A stretch of 64,000 nucleotides of DNA from Paenibacillus kyungheensis (GCF_028606985.1 NZ_CP117416.1:4899001-4963000); one strand, 5' to 3'. Shown: positions 45,773-55,079, counted from the first letter of the stretch. Notes: generated from the sequence alone by a model not told the origin. Numbers and translations are program-made.

Positions 45773-48700
45773 GCGCTTATTTCACCTCCCGGAATCATAA
45801 AGCTTACCGTTGTTCCTTTACCGATAGTACTTTCAATTTGTAGCCCTTCCCCGTACATTGCGAGTAGACGTTTGTGAATATTAATCACACCTACACCACT
45901 ATTGGCAGAAGCTGCAGACTCGCCTGCTAATAATGCTTGAATCTTTTCAGGTGCGATACCGATACCATCATCGTGAATACGTACGAATAGATCATTCTGT
46001 TGTTCTTGAATCGAGATTGTCAGTATACCGCCTGCTGCTCTGTTCATCAGCCCATGTCGCACTGCATTTTCAACAAGCGGTTGTATACTAAGCGGTGGAA
46101 TCATTTGCCCGATTTCGCGATCAATATCCCATACAATCTGCAAACGTTCATCAAAGCGTGCTTTTTCCAAAAATAAATACGATTGAATCAATTCGATTTC
46201 TTTATTCAATGTCGTTAACTGATCCCGATTCTGAAAATCAAAACTTCGCCGTAAATACTGACTGAGCTCAATCAACAATTCTGAAGCTTGATCTGGATCA
46301 ATCGAACACATCGCAATAATCGTATTCAGCGCATTGTATAAAAAATGAGGCTTGATCTGTGCTTGTAAAAAAGCCATTTCTGTCCGTAACACAGTCTGTA
46401 CAGATGATTTGAGTGCTAACAATGTATTCACACGTGCTCTTAGCTCAATCGCATGAACAGGCTTGCCTAGAAAATCATTAATCCCTGCTGCAAATCCATT
46501 CTGAATATCTTCAGGACGACTTCGTGCAGTCAACATCAATATCGGTAATTCAGATAGAGAATACCGCTGACGAACCTGCCGGCATAATTCCAGTCCCGAC
46601 ATCCCTGGCATCATCCAATCGGTAATCATTAGATCAATTTTCGGATGGTACCGTAATTTATCCAGCGCTTGCTTCCCACTTTGAGCTTCAATCACCACAT
46701 ACTGTTGTAACGATAAAATATTGTTCAACACCTGCAAGTTCATCGGATCATCATCGACAATCAAAATAACATGCGTATGCGGAGCAGCAGATAATTCATC
46801 ATCGTTATGTGCTACTGCATCTTTTTCACGTTGTAACACAGGTTTGTTTTTGGAGATCGATTGTTTGACTTCATGTTGAACAGTGATCGGTTTGGAGAAC
46901 GTGGTAAGTTCTTTGGTGATCGGTACATCCGCTGTCGGCAATGTCACTGTAAAAGTAGATCCTTGACCGGGAACCGAGTCCACAGTGATCTGTCCATCGT
47001 TCAGCTCGACCAGCTTTTTGGTGATGCTAAGTCCTAGCCCTGTACCAGCATAACTTTGTTCTGATAGCCCTAACCCTTGCTCAAATGATTTGAAAATATC
47101 TTCATACCGATCTGCTTCGATCCCGATACCTGTATCTGTTACAGAAAAAGTAACCGCTTGTGCACCCACTTCTACAATAAAACGAATCTCTCCTTGTTCA
47201 GTAAATTTCACAGCATTGCCAAGCAAGTTATATAAAATCTGAATTAACCGATCTTCATCGGTATACAGTGGAGGTACATATTCAGGCCATTCTTGGATAA
47301 ATACAATTTGTCGTCCTGCTACGGTATAGCTAACAATTTCGAGTACAGATTCAGCAACAGTACGTAAATCGACCGCTTTGCGATCTAACAACAGATCACC
47401 ATTTTTCAATTTGGAATAATCCAGAATATCGTTGATTAACGCTGCCAGCTTACGCCCTGTTGAAGATACTAAGATCAGTTGCTCCGCTTGCTGGTCTGCT
47501 ACAGGCCCGGCTGCCCCTTCTATCAGTGATTCCGTCATATTAATCATGCCATGCAAAGGGGTACGAAGCGCATGTGATGTATTGGCTATAAATTCATCTT
47601 TTAATTCATCTAACGTCAGTAATTGCTGAGATAGATTCTCGATTTGTTGAAAAGAAAGGGCAAATTGTCGACCGATCAACAGACACTGCGTAATAACAAA
47701 AAATAATACTTCTAAAGGAATAATCACTGTATTGTCGATAATCCCTCGCAGACTGATTAAACTAATAATCGCAACGACCGCTAGACTATGCACACTTAAC
47801 AGCATCGCCTGACTATTCGGTTGCTTGCGAATAACAGCTCTCACTACGATATAGAGGATATATGCCACTGTAAGCAAGTTACAGAAAAACCATCCTTTAT
47901 CCACCTGAGTGAAAAAAGTTGTTGGTGTTGCTAACGCCATAATCAGTAAGATGATAGACATGATTCGATACATACGTAACACCCAGCGATGAGCTACATT
48001 CGGTAACGATTTGCTTACATAAAACAGCAAACAGTAATAGAAAGTCACCGAACAGATGAGTTGAACACGCAATACAATATCGTAGGAAAGATCAGGTAAT
48101 ATCATACTGAATAACTTTTCTCCATGTGTTAGTACATGTACAAAAGCAGCGATACAGAAAAATCCTAGATATAGCAAGGTCTGATCTTTACGACGCATAT
48201 GATAAAGAATCAATACATACAGACCGGGAAGCAGAAATCCTCCCATCACTGCAATATCACTAATAATCGAAATTTCACGTTCTTTAGTAATCGAAGCCAG
48301 ATCACCAAAATTGATCGGATAAACGATACCACCAGACGAATAACTATAATTCGAGACTTGAACAACCAGATCTATCGTATTGCCATTTACAGGAACCCAT
48401 GTGTTATAAGGAACATTGTTAGGGATCGTCGTTGCTGCTGTCGTCCCCGGAGACCCGCTAGACCCTACAAGTTGTCCATTGATAAAAATGCGATTAGCTG
48501 TACGGATATTTTTGACATGAATACCATACATGCGTTCCGCTTGCTCTGGATCTGATACCAGAATGCGCAAATGATACGTTGCATGCCCAAAAGCAGAAGC
48601 TCCATGTTGCTCCATCACTTTATTCCATGATTGTGGAACTTGAATAGGTTGAGCCAGAGTATTCGTTGATATTGCTTTTCCATTTTGAAAATCTTGCGGA

Positions 48701-48906
48701 TTCAGCAAAACAGAGGGGTAAATATCCCATTCTCCATTGAGGGGAACTGTGCCATCTGCTGTGTAATCCCACTGACGCAAATCCATGACTCCATGTTGTG
48801 AAACAGGATGTTTGATTGTATCGTCAAGATATTGCCGGATAAATCCATATACAGGCAAAGCGATTAATAAGAATACAATTATGGGGACTAGCCATTGTTT
48901 TTTCAT
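45769..48906 (-). CDS. Hybrid sensor histidine kinase: 7TMR-DISM, HisKA, REC and second LytS-type kinase
   Basis: A signal anchor is followed by an extracellular DISM-like sugar/ligand-binding domain (about 60-200), then seven membrane helices (about 205-405). Next come a HisKA/HATPase module (about 430-660; N-box LYNLLGNAVKFTEQG), a receiver (about 718-830; phospho-Asp in ITDWMMPGMSG), and a second kinase module (His in IKPHFLYNALNTI; N-box PLVENAVRHGL). The first H-box reads NTSHALRTPLHG. The conserved Glu after the phospho-His is Ala (codon GCG), which may impair autophosphorylation or phosphatase activity of that module. The second module is intact. At 1,045 aa it is a full-length hybrid of this type. 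Confidence 0.92.
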   Translation of the reverse strand: MKKQWLVPIIVFLLIALPVYGFIRQYLDDTIKHPVSQHGVMDLRQWDYTADGTVPLNGEWDIYPSVLLNPQDFQNGKAISTNTLAQPIQVPQSWNKVMEQHGASAFGHATYHLRILVSDPEQAERMYGIHVKNIRTANRIFINGQLVGSSGSPGTTAATTIPNNVPYNTWVPVNGNTIDLVVQVSNYSYSSGGIVYPINFGDLASITKEREISIISDIAVMGGFLLPGLYVLILYHMRRKDQTLLYLGFFCIAAFVHVLTHGEKLFSMILPDLSYDIVLRVQLICSVTFYYCLLFYVSKSLPNVAHRWVLRMYRIMSIILLIMALATPTTFFTQVDKGWFFCNLLTVAYILYIVVRAVIRKQPNSQAMLLSVHSLAVVAIISLISLRGIIDNTVIIPLEVLFFVITQCLLIGRQFALSFQQIENLSQQLLTLDELKDEFIANTSHALRTPLHGMINMTESLIEGAAGPVADQQAEQLILVSSTGRKLAALINDILDYSKLKNGDLLLDRKAVDLRTVAESVLEIVSYTVAGRQIVFIQEWPEYVPPLYTDEDRLIQILYNLLGNAVKFTEQGEIRFIVEVGAQAVTFSVTDTGIGIEADRYEDIFKSFEQGLGLSEQSYAGTGLGLSITKKLVELNDGQITVDSVPGQGSTFTVTLPTADVPITKELTTFSKPITVQHEVKQSISKNKPVLQREKDAVAHNDDELSAAPHTHVILIVDDDPMNLQVLNNILSLQQYVVIEAQSGKQALDKLRYHPKIDLMITDWMMPGMSGLELCRQVRQRYSLSELPILMLTARSRPEDIQNGFAAGINDFLGKPVHAIELRARVNTLLALKSSVQTVLRTEMAFLQAQIKPHFLYNALNTIIAMCSIDPDQASELLIELSQYLRRSFDFQNRDQLTTLNKEIELIQSYLFLEKARFDERLQIVWDIDREIGQMIPPLSIQPLVENAVRHGLMNRAAGGILTISIQEQQNDLFVRIHDDGIGIAPEKIQALLAGESAASANSGVGVINIHKRLLAMYGEGLQIESTIGKGTTVSFMIPGGEISA

Positions 48907-49025
48907 AACGGCTCCTTCATCTTCTTCTGATGTTTACTATTTATGTAAGAATCATTTGCAGATTTGCGCAAAATAGTTCATGTTCTAATCTATATAACGG
49001 TCAAAAGCATCCAGAAATGTTGGTT

Positions 49026-49060
49026 TTGACGCAAAATAATTAGAGTTTTTACTAATTATT
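49026..49060 (+). promoter_or_regulatory. Promoter with 9-8-9 palindrome before the quinone reductase
   Basis: TTGACG (49026-49031) and a TTTACT-like -10 bracket AATAATTAG-N8-CTAATTATT, a perfect inverted repeat. This is the size and place of a MarR/HxlR-type redox-sensor operator. Confidence 0.5.
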
Positions 49061-49120
49061 CAAGATGTATGATTTGGTGTATGTTAACTATAGAGTCATA
49101 GCATATAAGGAGGAATAATA

Positions 49121-50059
49121 ATGAAAGCAGTTGTAATCGAACAATACGGTGAAAAAGAAGAACTGAAAGAAATGAATGTTCCTGATCCTGTGCCCGGAGA
49201 ACATCAAGTAGTCGTTAAATTAAAAGCGACTTCGATCAATCCGATTGACTGGAAATTACGTGCGGGTTATTTAAAACAAATGATGGATTGGGAGTTCCCG
49301 ATTATTTTGGGATGGGATGCTGCTGGTGTGATTACAGAAGTCGGCTCTGCGGTTACCGAATGGAAAATCGGAGATGAAGTATTTGCTCGTCCGGAAACAA
49401 CGCGCTTTGGTACGTACGCAGAGTATACGCTGGTAGATGATCATTTATTAGCAGCATTGCCTGTCAGTGTGACTTTTCAAGAAGCGGCTTCGATTCCGTT
49501 GGCAGGACTAACTGCATGGCAAGCTCTGTTCGATCATGGACAATTGAAGTCAGGTGAAACAGTACTGATTCATGCAGGAGCAGGTGGCGTAGGTAGTCTT
49601 GCGATCCAACTTGCTAAAAATGCAGGTGCTCATGTTATTACAACAGCTAGTGAAAAAAATAAAGAATTTCTTGAATCATTAGGAGCAGATCAAATAATTG
49701 ATTACAAATCGGCTGACTTCTCCGAAATCTTGTCCGATGTCGATCTGGTATTTGATACGATGGGCGATAAGATTCAAGCCGATAGCTTCAAAGTACTCAA
49801 ACCCGGTACTGGACGCTTAATCTCGATCGTTGGAGAACCGGATGAGAAGCTTAAAGCACAATACGATGTGACTGCCAAATCGATCTGGTTACAACCTAAC
49901 GGCGAACAATTGCAAAAGTTAGCGTTATTAATGGCTGAAGGCAAGCTCAAAGCCATCGTCGGCACTGAAATTCCTTTCTCTGAAAAAGGTCTACAAGAAG
50001 CTCATGAATTGAGTGCTACTCATCATGCTAAAGGTAAAATTGTAATCACGTTTGAATAG
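49121..50059 (+). CDS. NADP-dependent quinone oxidoreductase (zeta-crystallin type)
   Basis: Medium-chain reductase without the zinc cysteines: SINPIDWKLRAGYLKQM, GWDAAGVITEVGSAVTEW, and HAGAGGVGSLAIQLAKNAG for NADPH. It lacks the Cys cluster of zinc alcohol dehydrogenases. Probably detoxifies quinones and electrophiles. AAGGAGG precedes the ATG. The upstream palindrome suggests control by a redox-sensing repressor. A small membrane protein gene follows at once. Confidence 0.9.
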   Translation: MKAVVIEQYGEKEELKEMNVPDPVPGEHQVVVKLKATSINPIDWKLRAGYLKQMMDWEFPIILGWDAAGVITEVGSAVTEWKIGDEVFARPETTRFGTYAEYTLVDDHLLAALPVSVTFQEAASIPLAGLTAWQALFDHGQLKSGETVLIHAGAGGVGSLAIQLAKNAGAHVITTASEKNKEFLESLGADQIIDYKSADFSEILSDVDLVFDTMGDKIQADSFKVLKPGTGRLISIVGEPDEKLKAQYDVTAKSIWLQPNGEQLQKLALLMAEGKLKAIVGTEIPFSEKGLQEAHELSATHHAKGKIVITFE

Positions 50060-50079
50060 AAACGGTGGTGCAATCTCCA

Positions 50080-50415
50080 ATGGGATGGATTAATCCTGCA
50101 AGTGTGTTTCCAGATCCTTTATTTCGTCTGGTCTGGTTGATTGAATTGTTGGTTTTATTATTTATTATTTTGGCAGGTTCACGTTTTTCTCGTAAAAGCT
50201 GGATCGGTACGACAATCTTATTTGTATTGGGATTGTGTGCTGTTCTGCCGGGGTATATTTATCAACTAACTCATCCAGATCCAATAGGCGCGTTAATTGA
50301 TATTCCGTTATTATTGATGTTCCCGATTATGTTGGTCAGTCTGATATGGGCAATCATCATCTGGATCTATCGATGGTACAGTAGACAACGCTCACGCTCT
50401 TCTACTACAAGTTAA
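50080..50415 (+). CDS. Small membrane protein (about 111 aa)
   Basis: Three membrane segments (IELLVLLFIILAG; TTILFVLGLCAVLPGYIY; LLLMFPIMLVSLIWAIIIWIY) and a basic C-terminus ending RSRSSTTS. A GGTGGTG sequence is a weak ribosome site for the ATG at 50080; a GTG at 50065 is also possible. It follows the quinone reductase gene by 20 nt and shares its transcript, ending at a strong terminator. No family recognised. Confidence 0.65.
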   Translation: MGWINPASVFPDPLFRLVWLIELLVLLFIILAGSRFSRKSWIGTTILFVLGLCAVLPGYIYQLTHPDPIGALIDIPLLLMFPIMLVSLIWAIIIWIYRWYSRQRSRSSTTS

Positions 50416-50421
50416 CATCAC

Positions 50422-50464
50422 AAAAACCTCTTACTTCGATAGATTACCGAAATAAGAGGTTTTT
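50422..50464. terminator. Bidirectional rho-independent terminator
   Basis: AAAAACCTCTTA-c-TTCG pairs with CGAA-a-TAAGAGGTTTTT, serving the membrane protein gene and the convergent peptidase gene. Confidence 0.88.
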
Positions 50465-50505
50465 GCTTTTTATTTATAAGAATAGACTACAGATAGGACT
50501 AGCAA

Positions 50506-51144
50506 TTATTCGTCTTTTTGCAATTGCTCTACTGTCGTACGTATAATTAATTGTAGTGCTCGGGACATTAAGTTGATCGGCAATGTCGGAAGACTTGGCT
50601 TATGCAGAGCCATTTCTGTTGAAGCTGGAAAATGAACAAAGCCTGCCATAACACCCGGACTGGACTGCTTTACATAATCCAGCATACCGTACATGACATT
50701 GTTACAGATAAACGTTCCGGCTGTATTAGAAATAACGGCTGGAATCCCATTTTCAATCAATCGATCAGTAATCACACGAATCGGTAACGTTGAAAATAAT
50801 CCATCCGGTCCATTCGCTCGAATCGGTACATCTTGTGGACGTTCGTTACGGTTATCAGCATAACTAGAAGCTTCGATGTCTTTGATATTTACTGCAATCC
50901 GCTCCAAATTAACAGCTGTACGTCCTGCTGCCAGCCCGCAAGCGATAATAATATCAGGCTGGAATCGCTCCACTTCAGCAAGCAGTAATTCGACACATTC
51001 ATCATAGTGTACAGGTAACAAGATCGTATGCAGTTCTAACGAAATATCTGTAAATGAATAATCTTCCATCGCTTGCAATAAAGACTGTGTTGGATTGATA
51101 GTATGACCACCAAATGGTTCAAATCCAGATAATAATAATTTCAT
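50506..51144 (-). CDS. pcp: Pyroglutamyl-peptidase I
   Basis: Cysteine peptidase that removes N-terminal pyroglutamate from peptides in the cytoplasm. The family opening is LLSGFEPFGGHTINPT. The catalytic triad is visible: Glu81 (NLERIAVN), Cys147 (NTAGTFICNN) and His171 (GFVHFP). Length (212 aa) matches Bacillus Pcp. Single gene, sharing a terminator with the convergent membrane-protein gene and diverging from the glutathione peroxidase gene. Confidence 0.95.
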   Translation of the reverse strand: MKLLLSGFEPFGGHTINPTQSLLQAMEDYSFTDISLELHTILLPVHYDECVELLLAEVERFQPDIIIACGLAAGRTAVNLERIAVNIKDIEASSYADNRNERPQDVPIRANGPDGLFSTLPIRVITDRLIENGIPAVISNTAGTFICNNVMYGMLDYVKQSSPGVMAGFVHFPASTEMALHKPSLPTLPINLMSRALQLIIRTTVEQLQKDE

Positions 51145-51252
51145 AAGTTACCACCCCTTTTCGCTTATTTTGTACATCTAGAACATTGCTATTGTGGAGA
51201 TATTAGACCGTTGGTTTCTTTACAGTTTACATGAAGTTGATCAAGTTGGACA

Positions 51253-51280
51253 TTGACATTTAAAATGGATACGTTACAAT
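51253..51280 (+). promoter_or_regulatory. Sigma-A promoter of the glutathione peroxidase gene
   Basis: TTGACA-N16-TACAAT about 60 nt before the start codon; a perfect -35 and a 5-of-6 -10. Confidence 0.7.
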
Positions 51281-51341
51281 TAAGATATATATTTATGAAA
51301 ATTAAATTTTGCAAAATCATTTTTAAAGGAGATGGAATAGA

Positions 51342-51836
51342 ATGTCAGTCTACGATTATTCAGCAACAACAATTGATAAAGAAGAAAAGTCTCTTGCCGA
51401 TTACAATGGTGATGTACTCCTTATCGTGAATACAGCAAGTGGTTGCGGTCTAACTCCTCAATATGAAGGTCTGCAAAAATTATACGATACGTATCAAGAA
51501 CAAGGATTCAAAGTACTTGGCTTCCCTTGTAACCAGTTCAAAGGACAAGAGCCAGGCACAGAAGAAGATATCAAATCTTTTTGTCAGGTGAACTACAACG
51601 TTAGTTTCCCGCTATTCTCCAAAGTAGATGTGATTGGTGAGACTGCTCATCCATTATTCCAATATCTAGTGAATGAGACTCCTGCGCCTTCGCGTACAGG
51701 CGAGATCGAATGGAATTTTGCCAAATTCTTGGTTGACCAAAAGGGAAATGTGGTTAAACAATATCCATCACGTCTTGATCCAGCAGAAGTAGAAAGTGAT
51801 ATTCAAAAAGTACTTGCTGGTGAAAAGTTAAACTAA
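51342..51836 (+). CDS. Glutathione peroxidase family protein (BsaA type)
   Basis: Thiol peroxidase that reduces peroxides. The active-site segment VNTASGCGLTPQYEGLQ has Cys35 where mammalian enzymes have selenocysteine. GFPCNQFKGQEPG supplies the Gln and the resolving-cysteine region, and EWNFAKFLVD the Trp. Length (164 aa) is normal. In Bacillales these proteins probably use thioredoxin or bacillithiol rather than glutathione. AAAGGAG precedes the ATG. A rhodanese gene follows 85 nt downstream with its own -10. Confidence 0.93.
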   Translation: MSVYDYSATTIDKEEKSLADYNGDVLLIVNTASGCGLTPQYEGLQKLYDTYQEQGFKVLGFPCNQFKGQEPGTEEDIKSFCQVNYNVSFPLFSKVDVIGETAHPLFQYLVNETPAPSRTGEIEWNFAKFLVDQKGNVVKQYPSRLDPAEVESDIQKVLAGEKLN

Positions 51837-51864
51837 TTGTATGCTGAATACAGTTGTTAAATTG

Positions 51865-51873
51865 TGGTAAAAT
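51865..51873 (+). promoter_or_regulatory. Extended -10 promoter before the rhodanese gene
   Basis: TGG-TAAAAT lies about 48 nt before the start at 51922, with only a weak -35. Confidence 0.4.
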
Positions 51874-51921
51874 AATGATGAAGTACTACTTTCACACTAA
51901 CTAACTGGAGGTCGATGAACA

Positions 51922-52317
51922 ATGGCATTAACATTTACGGATATGGTAACAAAAGCAAGAAATAACGTACCTGGTGTATCTTCTGAAGAAGCACGCAAAA
52001 AAATCAACGCACAACCTGAAACATTTATTATTGATGTACAGGATGCTAAAGACGCTGGAGCTTGTGGTCTAATTCCAAGTAGCGCTAATATCACGTTGGG
52101 TATGTTGCCAATTCGTGCTGATCTACAATTGCCAGAAGAACTGCGCGATGGTCGTTTGTCAGATCGTTCACGTCCGATTCTAGTGACTTGTGGTGCAGGC
52201 GGACAAGCTGCTCTTGGTGCTTACCTTCTTAAAGAAATGGGCTTCACTGATGTCGCTTATATCGATGGCGGAACAGCAGCATGGAAACAAGCTGGCTTTG
52301 AAGTCGAAGAAGCATAA
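51922..52317 (+). CDS. Rhodanese-domain sulfurtransferase
   Basis: Single rhodanese domain with the active-site loop VTCGAGGQAA (Cys90), FIIDVQDAKD for the Asp and a GFTDVAYIDGG end. It transfers sulfane sulfur to thiols in the cytoplasm. The N-terminal 20 residues form a short helix. A CTGGAGG site is well placed. Lying after glutathione peroxidase, it fits a small sulfur/redox stress pair. A terminator follows. Confidence 0.9.
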   Translation: MALTFTDMVTKARNNVPGVSSEEARKKINAQPETFIIDVQDAKDAGACGLIPSSANITLGMLPIRADLQLPEELRDGRLSDRSRPILVTCGAGGQAALGAYLLKEMGFTDVAYIDGGTAAWKQAGFEVEEA

Positions 52318-52356
52318 TTTATTTTCCTGACAACTATTATTGTATATTTATTTTTT

Positions 52357-52392
52357 AAAAGAAGCCTTGAAGATTGCTTTCAAGGCTTTTTG
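52357..52392 (+). terminator. Rho-independent terminator
   Basis: GCCTTGAA-N7-TTCAAGGC followed by TTTTTG ends the rhodanese gene. Confidence 0.88.
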
Positions 52393-52773
52393 TTTATCGT
52401 CTTTTCTACATTACATACTGACTTGATTGTTGTTGATAAGGGTAAATAATAATGGCTATTATTTGTAATCGTTCTCATTTTTGGATTTTTATAAAAGTTG
52501 TTCTGATGTTGCTAAAAGATTATTTTTATAAAAAAGGCGAAATAGAGCGATATTCCTGCTCAAATGGGCTTAATCGCTTATTAAAAGTAGATACTCTTCT
52601 ACATTATAGCGATAACCTTCACTTTGCTACGTTTAACATGCCTAACTAAATGGGTAATGTTTTTCACAGCCGTACGCAGTCTACGCCGAGATTGATACAT
52701 TTGAGAGTTATGGTCTCTCTTCTTCCTCCGGTGGCAGGTCGTTCGCTTGAAAAGATCAAGGGGGTAATAATAG
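52393..52773 (+). other. Gene-poor leader upstream of the amylase
   Basis: About 380 nt with no convincing gene. A 65-codon frame at 52452-52649 has only a distant AAGGG and no recognisable protein. A TTGTTC-N17-TATTTT near 52497-52530 is a weak promoter. AGCGAT/ATCGCT and GAGA/TCTC form small stems. It may be a long leader for the amylase gene. Confidence 0.4.
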
Positions 52774-54360
52774 ATGAGTCGCAATGTAACAATGATGCAA
52801 TTTTTTGAATGGCATGTCGAGGCTGATGGTTCACACTGGAAAAGATTGCAGGAGACAGCAAAAGACCTTAAAAAAGCAGGAATCGGGACAGTATGGATTC
52901 CACCGGTAACCAAAGGGCATACACCACAGGATACAGGATACGGTGTGTATGATCTGTATGATTTGGGTGAATTCGACCAAAAAGAATCGGTACGTACTAA
53001 ATATGGTACCAAAAAAGAATTGCTAGATGCGATTGCTGCCTGTCACCGACTTGGAATCAATGTGTATACCGATCTAGTCATGAATCACAAAGCAGGAGCA
53101 GATGAGACCGAAGCATTCCATGTCATCGAAGTCGATCCGAATAACCGGACAGAAGAAATTTCTGAGCCATTCGAAATCGAAGGTTGGACGAAGTTCACTT
53201 TCCCGGGTCGTGGCGAAGAATATTCTGCTTTCAAATGGGATTATCATCATTTCAATGGTACAGATTATGATGCTCGTGCAGAACGCACAGGTATTTTCCG
53301 TATTGCTGATGAAGGCAAACAATGGAATGAAAATGTAGATAATGAATTTGGTAACTATGATTATTTGATGTTTGCTAACATAGATTATAATGTTCCAGAA
53401 GTTCGTGAAGAAATGATCAACTGGGGTAAATGGATGATCGATACTACCCGTTGTGACGGCTTCCGTCTGGATGCTATTAAACATATTAACTATGAATTCC
53501 TACGTGAATTTGTAGGCGAAATGATCAACAAACGTGGACAAGATTTCTATATTGTAGGTGAATTCTGGAATCCTGAATTAGCTGCTTGTCAGGAATTCTT
53601 GGATACTGTTGATTATCAGATTGACCTGTTTGACGTATCACTACATTACAAATTACATGAAGCTTCTCAATCTGGAGCTGCTTTTGATTTGTCTACGATT
53701 TTCAACGATACGTTAGTACAGACTCACCCGACCAATGCAGTAACCTTTGTCGATAATCATGATTCTCAACCAAATGAAGCGTTAGAGTCATGGATCGAAG
53801 ACTGGTTCAAACCATTAGCGTATTCATTGATTTTGCTACGTAAAGATGGATATCCTTGCGTATTCTATGGTGATTATTTCGGAATCGGTGGCGAACATCC
53901 AGTAGAAGGTAAAAAAGATATGCTGGATTGCTTGTTATACTCTCGTTACCACAAAGCTTATGGTGAACAAGATGATTACTTCGATGATGCCAATATTATC
54001 GGTTGGGTACGTAAAGGTAGCGAAGAGATCGAACGCTCTGGTTGTGCAGTCGTGATGTCTAATAGCGATGGTGGCGACAAACGGATGTTTATCGGTGAAG
54101 ATCATGCCGGTGAAATCTGGGTAGACATGACCAATGCGCGTGAAGATCATATTACGATTGAAGAAGACGGTTGGGCGACTTTCCCTGTCAACGGTGGTAG
54201 CGTATCGGTATGGGCATTGCCTGAACTGGATATCGAACATACAGAAGACAATGAAGATGACAGCTGTGTAGCTGTTCCTGAAGGAGAAGAATTAGAAGCG
54301 AACGTTGTAACCGATCATGATCACCATGAATCTCATGACAACGAACCTGCTAATTCATAA
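52774..54360 (+). CDS. Cytosolic alpha-amylase (GH13, subfamily 5 type)
   Basis: Cleaves internal alpha-1,4 links in maltodextrin or glycogen-like chains inside the cell. There is no signal peptide. GH13 regions are all present: DLVMNHKAG, CDGFRLDAIKH (nucleophile Asp233), YIVGEFWN (acid/base Glu263) and FVDNHDSQP (Asp330). The start MMQFFEWHVEADGSHW is that of Bacillus-type alpha-amylases. The last 45 residues are a strongly acidic, His-rich tail (EHTEDNEDDS, DHDHHESHDN) not usual for the family. An AAGGGGG site precedes the ATG. Single gene with its own terminator. Confidence 0.93.
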   Translation: MSRNVTMMQFFEWHVEADGSHWKRLQETAKDLKKAGIGTVWIPPVTKGHTPQDTGYGVYDLYDLGEFDQKESVRTKYGTKKELLDAIAACHRLGINVYTDLVMNHKAGADETEAFHVIEVDPNNRTEEISEPFEIEGWTKFTFPGRGEEYSAFKWDYHHFNGTDYDARAERTGIFRIADEGKQWNENVDNEFGNYDYLMFANIDYNVPEVREEMINWGKWMIDTTRCDGFRLDAIKHINYEFLREFVGEMINKRGQDFYIVGEFWNPELAACQEFLDTVDYQIDLFDVSLHYKLHEASQSGAAFDLSTIFNDTLVQTHPTNAVTFVDNHDSQPNEALESWIEDWFKPLAYSLILLRKDGYPCVFYGDYFGIGGEHPVEGKKDMLDCLLYSRYHKAYGEQDDYFDDANIIGWVRKGSEEIERSGCAVVMSNSDGGDKRMFIGEDHAGEIWVDMTNAREDHITIEEDGWATFPVNGGSVSVWALPELDIEHTEDNEDDSCVAVPEGEELEANVVTDHDHHESHDNEPANS

Positions 54361-54376
54361 TAGTCGATCATAAATC

Positions 54377-54421
54377 AAAGCGGAATATCTCCTTTGTATA
54401 AGGAGATATTCCGCTTTTTTT
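54377..54421. terminator. Strong rho-independent terminator
   Basis: AAAGCGGAATATCTCCTT pairs with AAGGAGATATTCCGCTTT followed by TTTT, serving the amylase gene and the convergent nitroreductase gene. Confidence 0.9.
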
Positions 54422-54443
54422 GCTATATAATTAAAACAACATA

Positions 54444-55079
54444 TTAATTGGATTGAAACTGATGATAACTTACAAATTCAGCGACAGGCTTGCGGTAACC
54501 GCGAGGTCTTTGACTGGAAGTATCTTCTTTGCCAATAGTAATCATCATAACAGGTACATGGGTATCTGGAATATCCAGTTCGTTCGCAACTTGTACCGGA
54601 TCGAAGCCGATCATTGGACAAGTATCCCAGCCTTTTTCTTTGGCGATAAGCATCAATGCCATAGCAGATAGACTTGCGTTACGAATCGCTTCTTCTTTTT
54701 GAAAAATCTCGCCTCGATCTTGATAAAATTGGATCGTAGAAGACACGGTCTGATCATATTCTTGCTTACTAAGTATTCCTAGATTGAACATACCTTCATA
54801 AATCTCAGCTGTATGCTGGTGAGCTTGTGTATTGCCCAACACCACAATCACAGCCGATGAAGTAAGTACTTTATATTGCTTACCCGAAGCTTCATACATT
54901 TTCTGCTTACCTTCAGTATCGTTAACGACTACATAATGAACATGTTGCAAATTAAAAGCAGAAGGTGCAAGCTTAACAAGGTTGAAAATTTCATCTAATT
55001 CTTTCTCAGTGATCTGAATATCCGGTATAAATTTGGTTGCTGATCTTCTGTTTTTGTATACATCCAAAAATTCTCCCAA
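54444..55079 (-). CDS. Nitroreductase family protein
   Basis: FMN-binding oxidoreductase fold: the N-terminus NRRSATKFIPDIQITEKEL binds FMN phosphate, PSAFNLQHVHYVVV follows, and CPMIGFDPVQVANELDIP is the second half. It reduces nitro-compounds, quinones or similar with NAD(P)H. AAGAAGGAAATACA precedes a TTG at 55079, which is the likely start. First of three nitroreductase genes in the last 10 kb (with 56403-57005 and the partial at 63454). Confidence 0.9.
   Translation of the reverse strand: MGEFLDVYKNRRSATKFIPDIQITEKELDEIFNLVKLAPSAFNLQHVHYVVVNDTEGKQKMYEASGKQYKVLTSSAVIVVLGNTQAHQHTAEIYEGMFNLGILSKQEYDQTVSSTIQFYQDRGEIFQKEEAIRNASLSAMALMLIAKEKGWDTCPMIGFDPVQVANELDIPDTHVPVMMITIGKEDTSSQRPRGYRKPVAEFVSYHQFQSN

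Noticed and set aside
49121-50415. Quinone reductase and small membrane protein as a toxin-antitoxin pair
   Set aside because: The larger gene is a clear enzyme and the small protein has three membrane helices without toxin features.
52452-52649. 65-codon reading frame upstream of the amylase
   Set aside because: Weak, distant ribosome site, no recognisable protein and no conserved feature; kept only as part of the leader.
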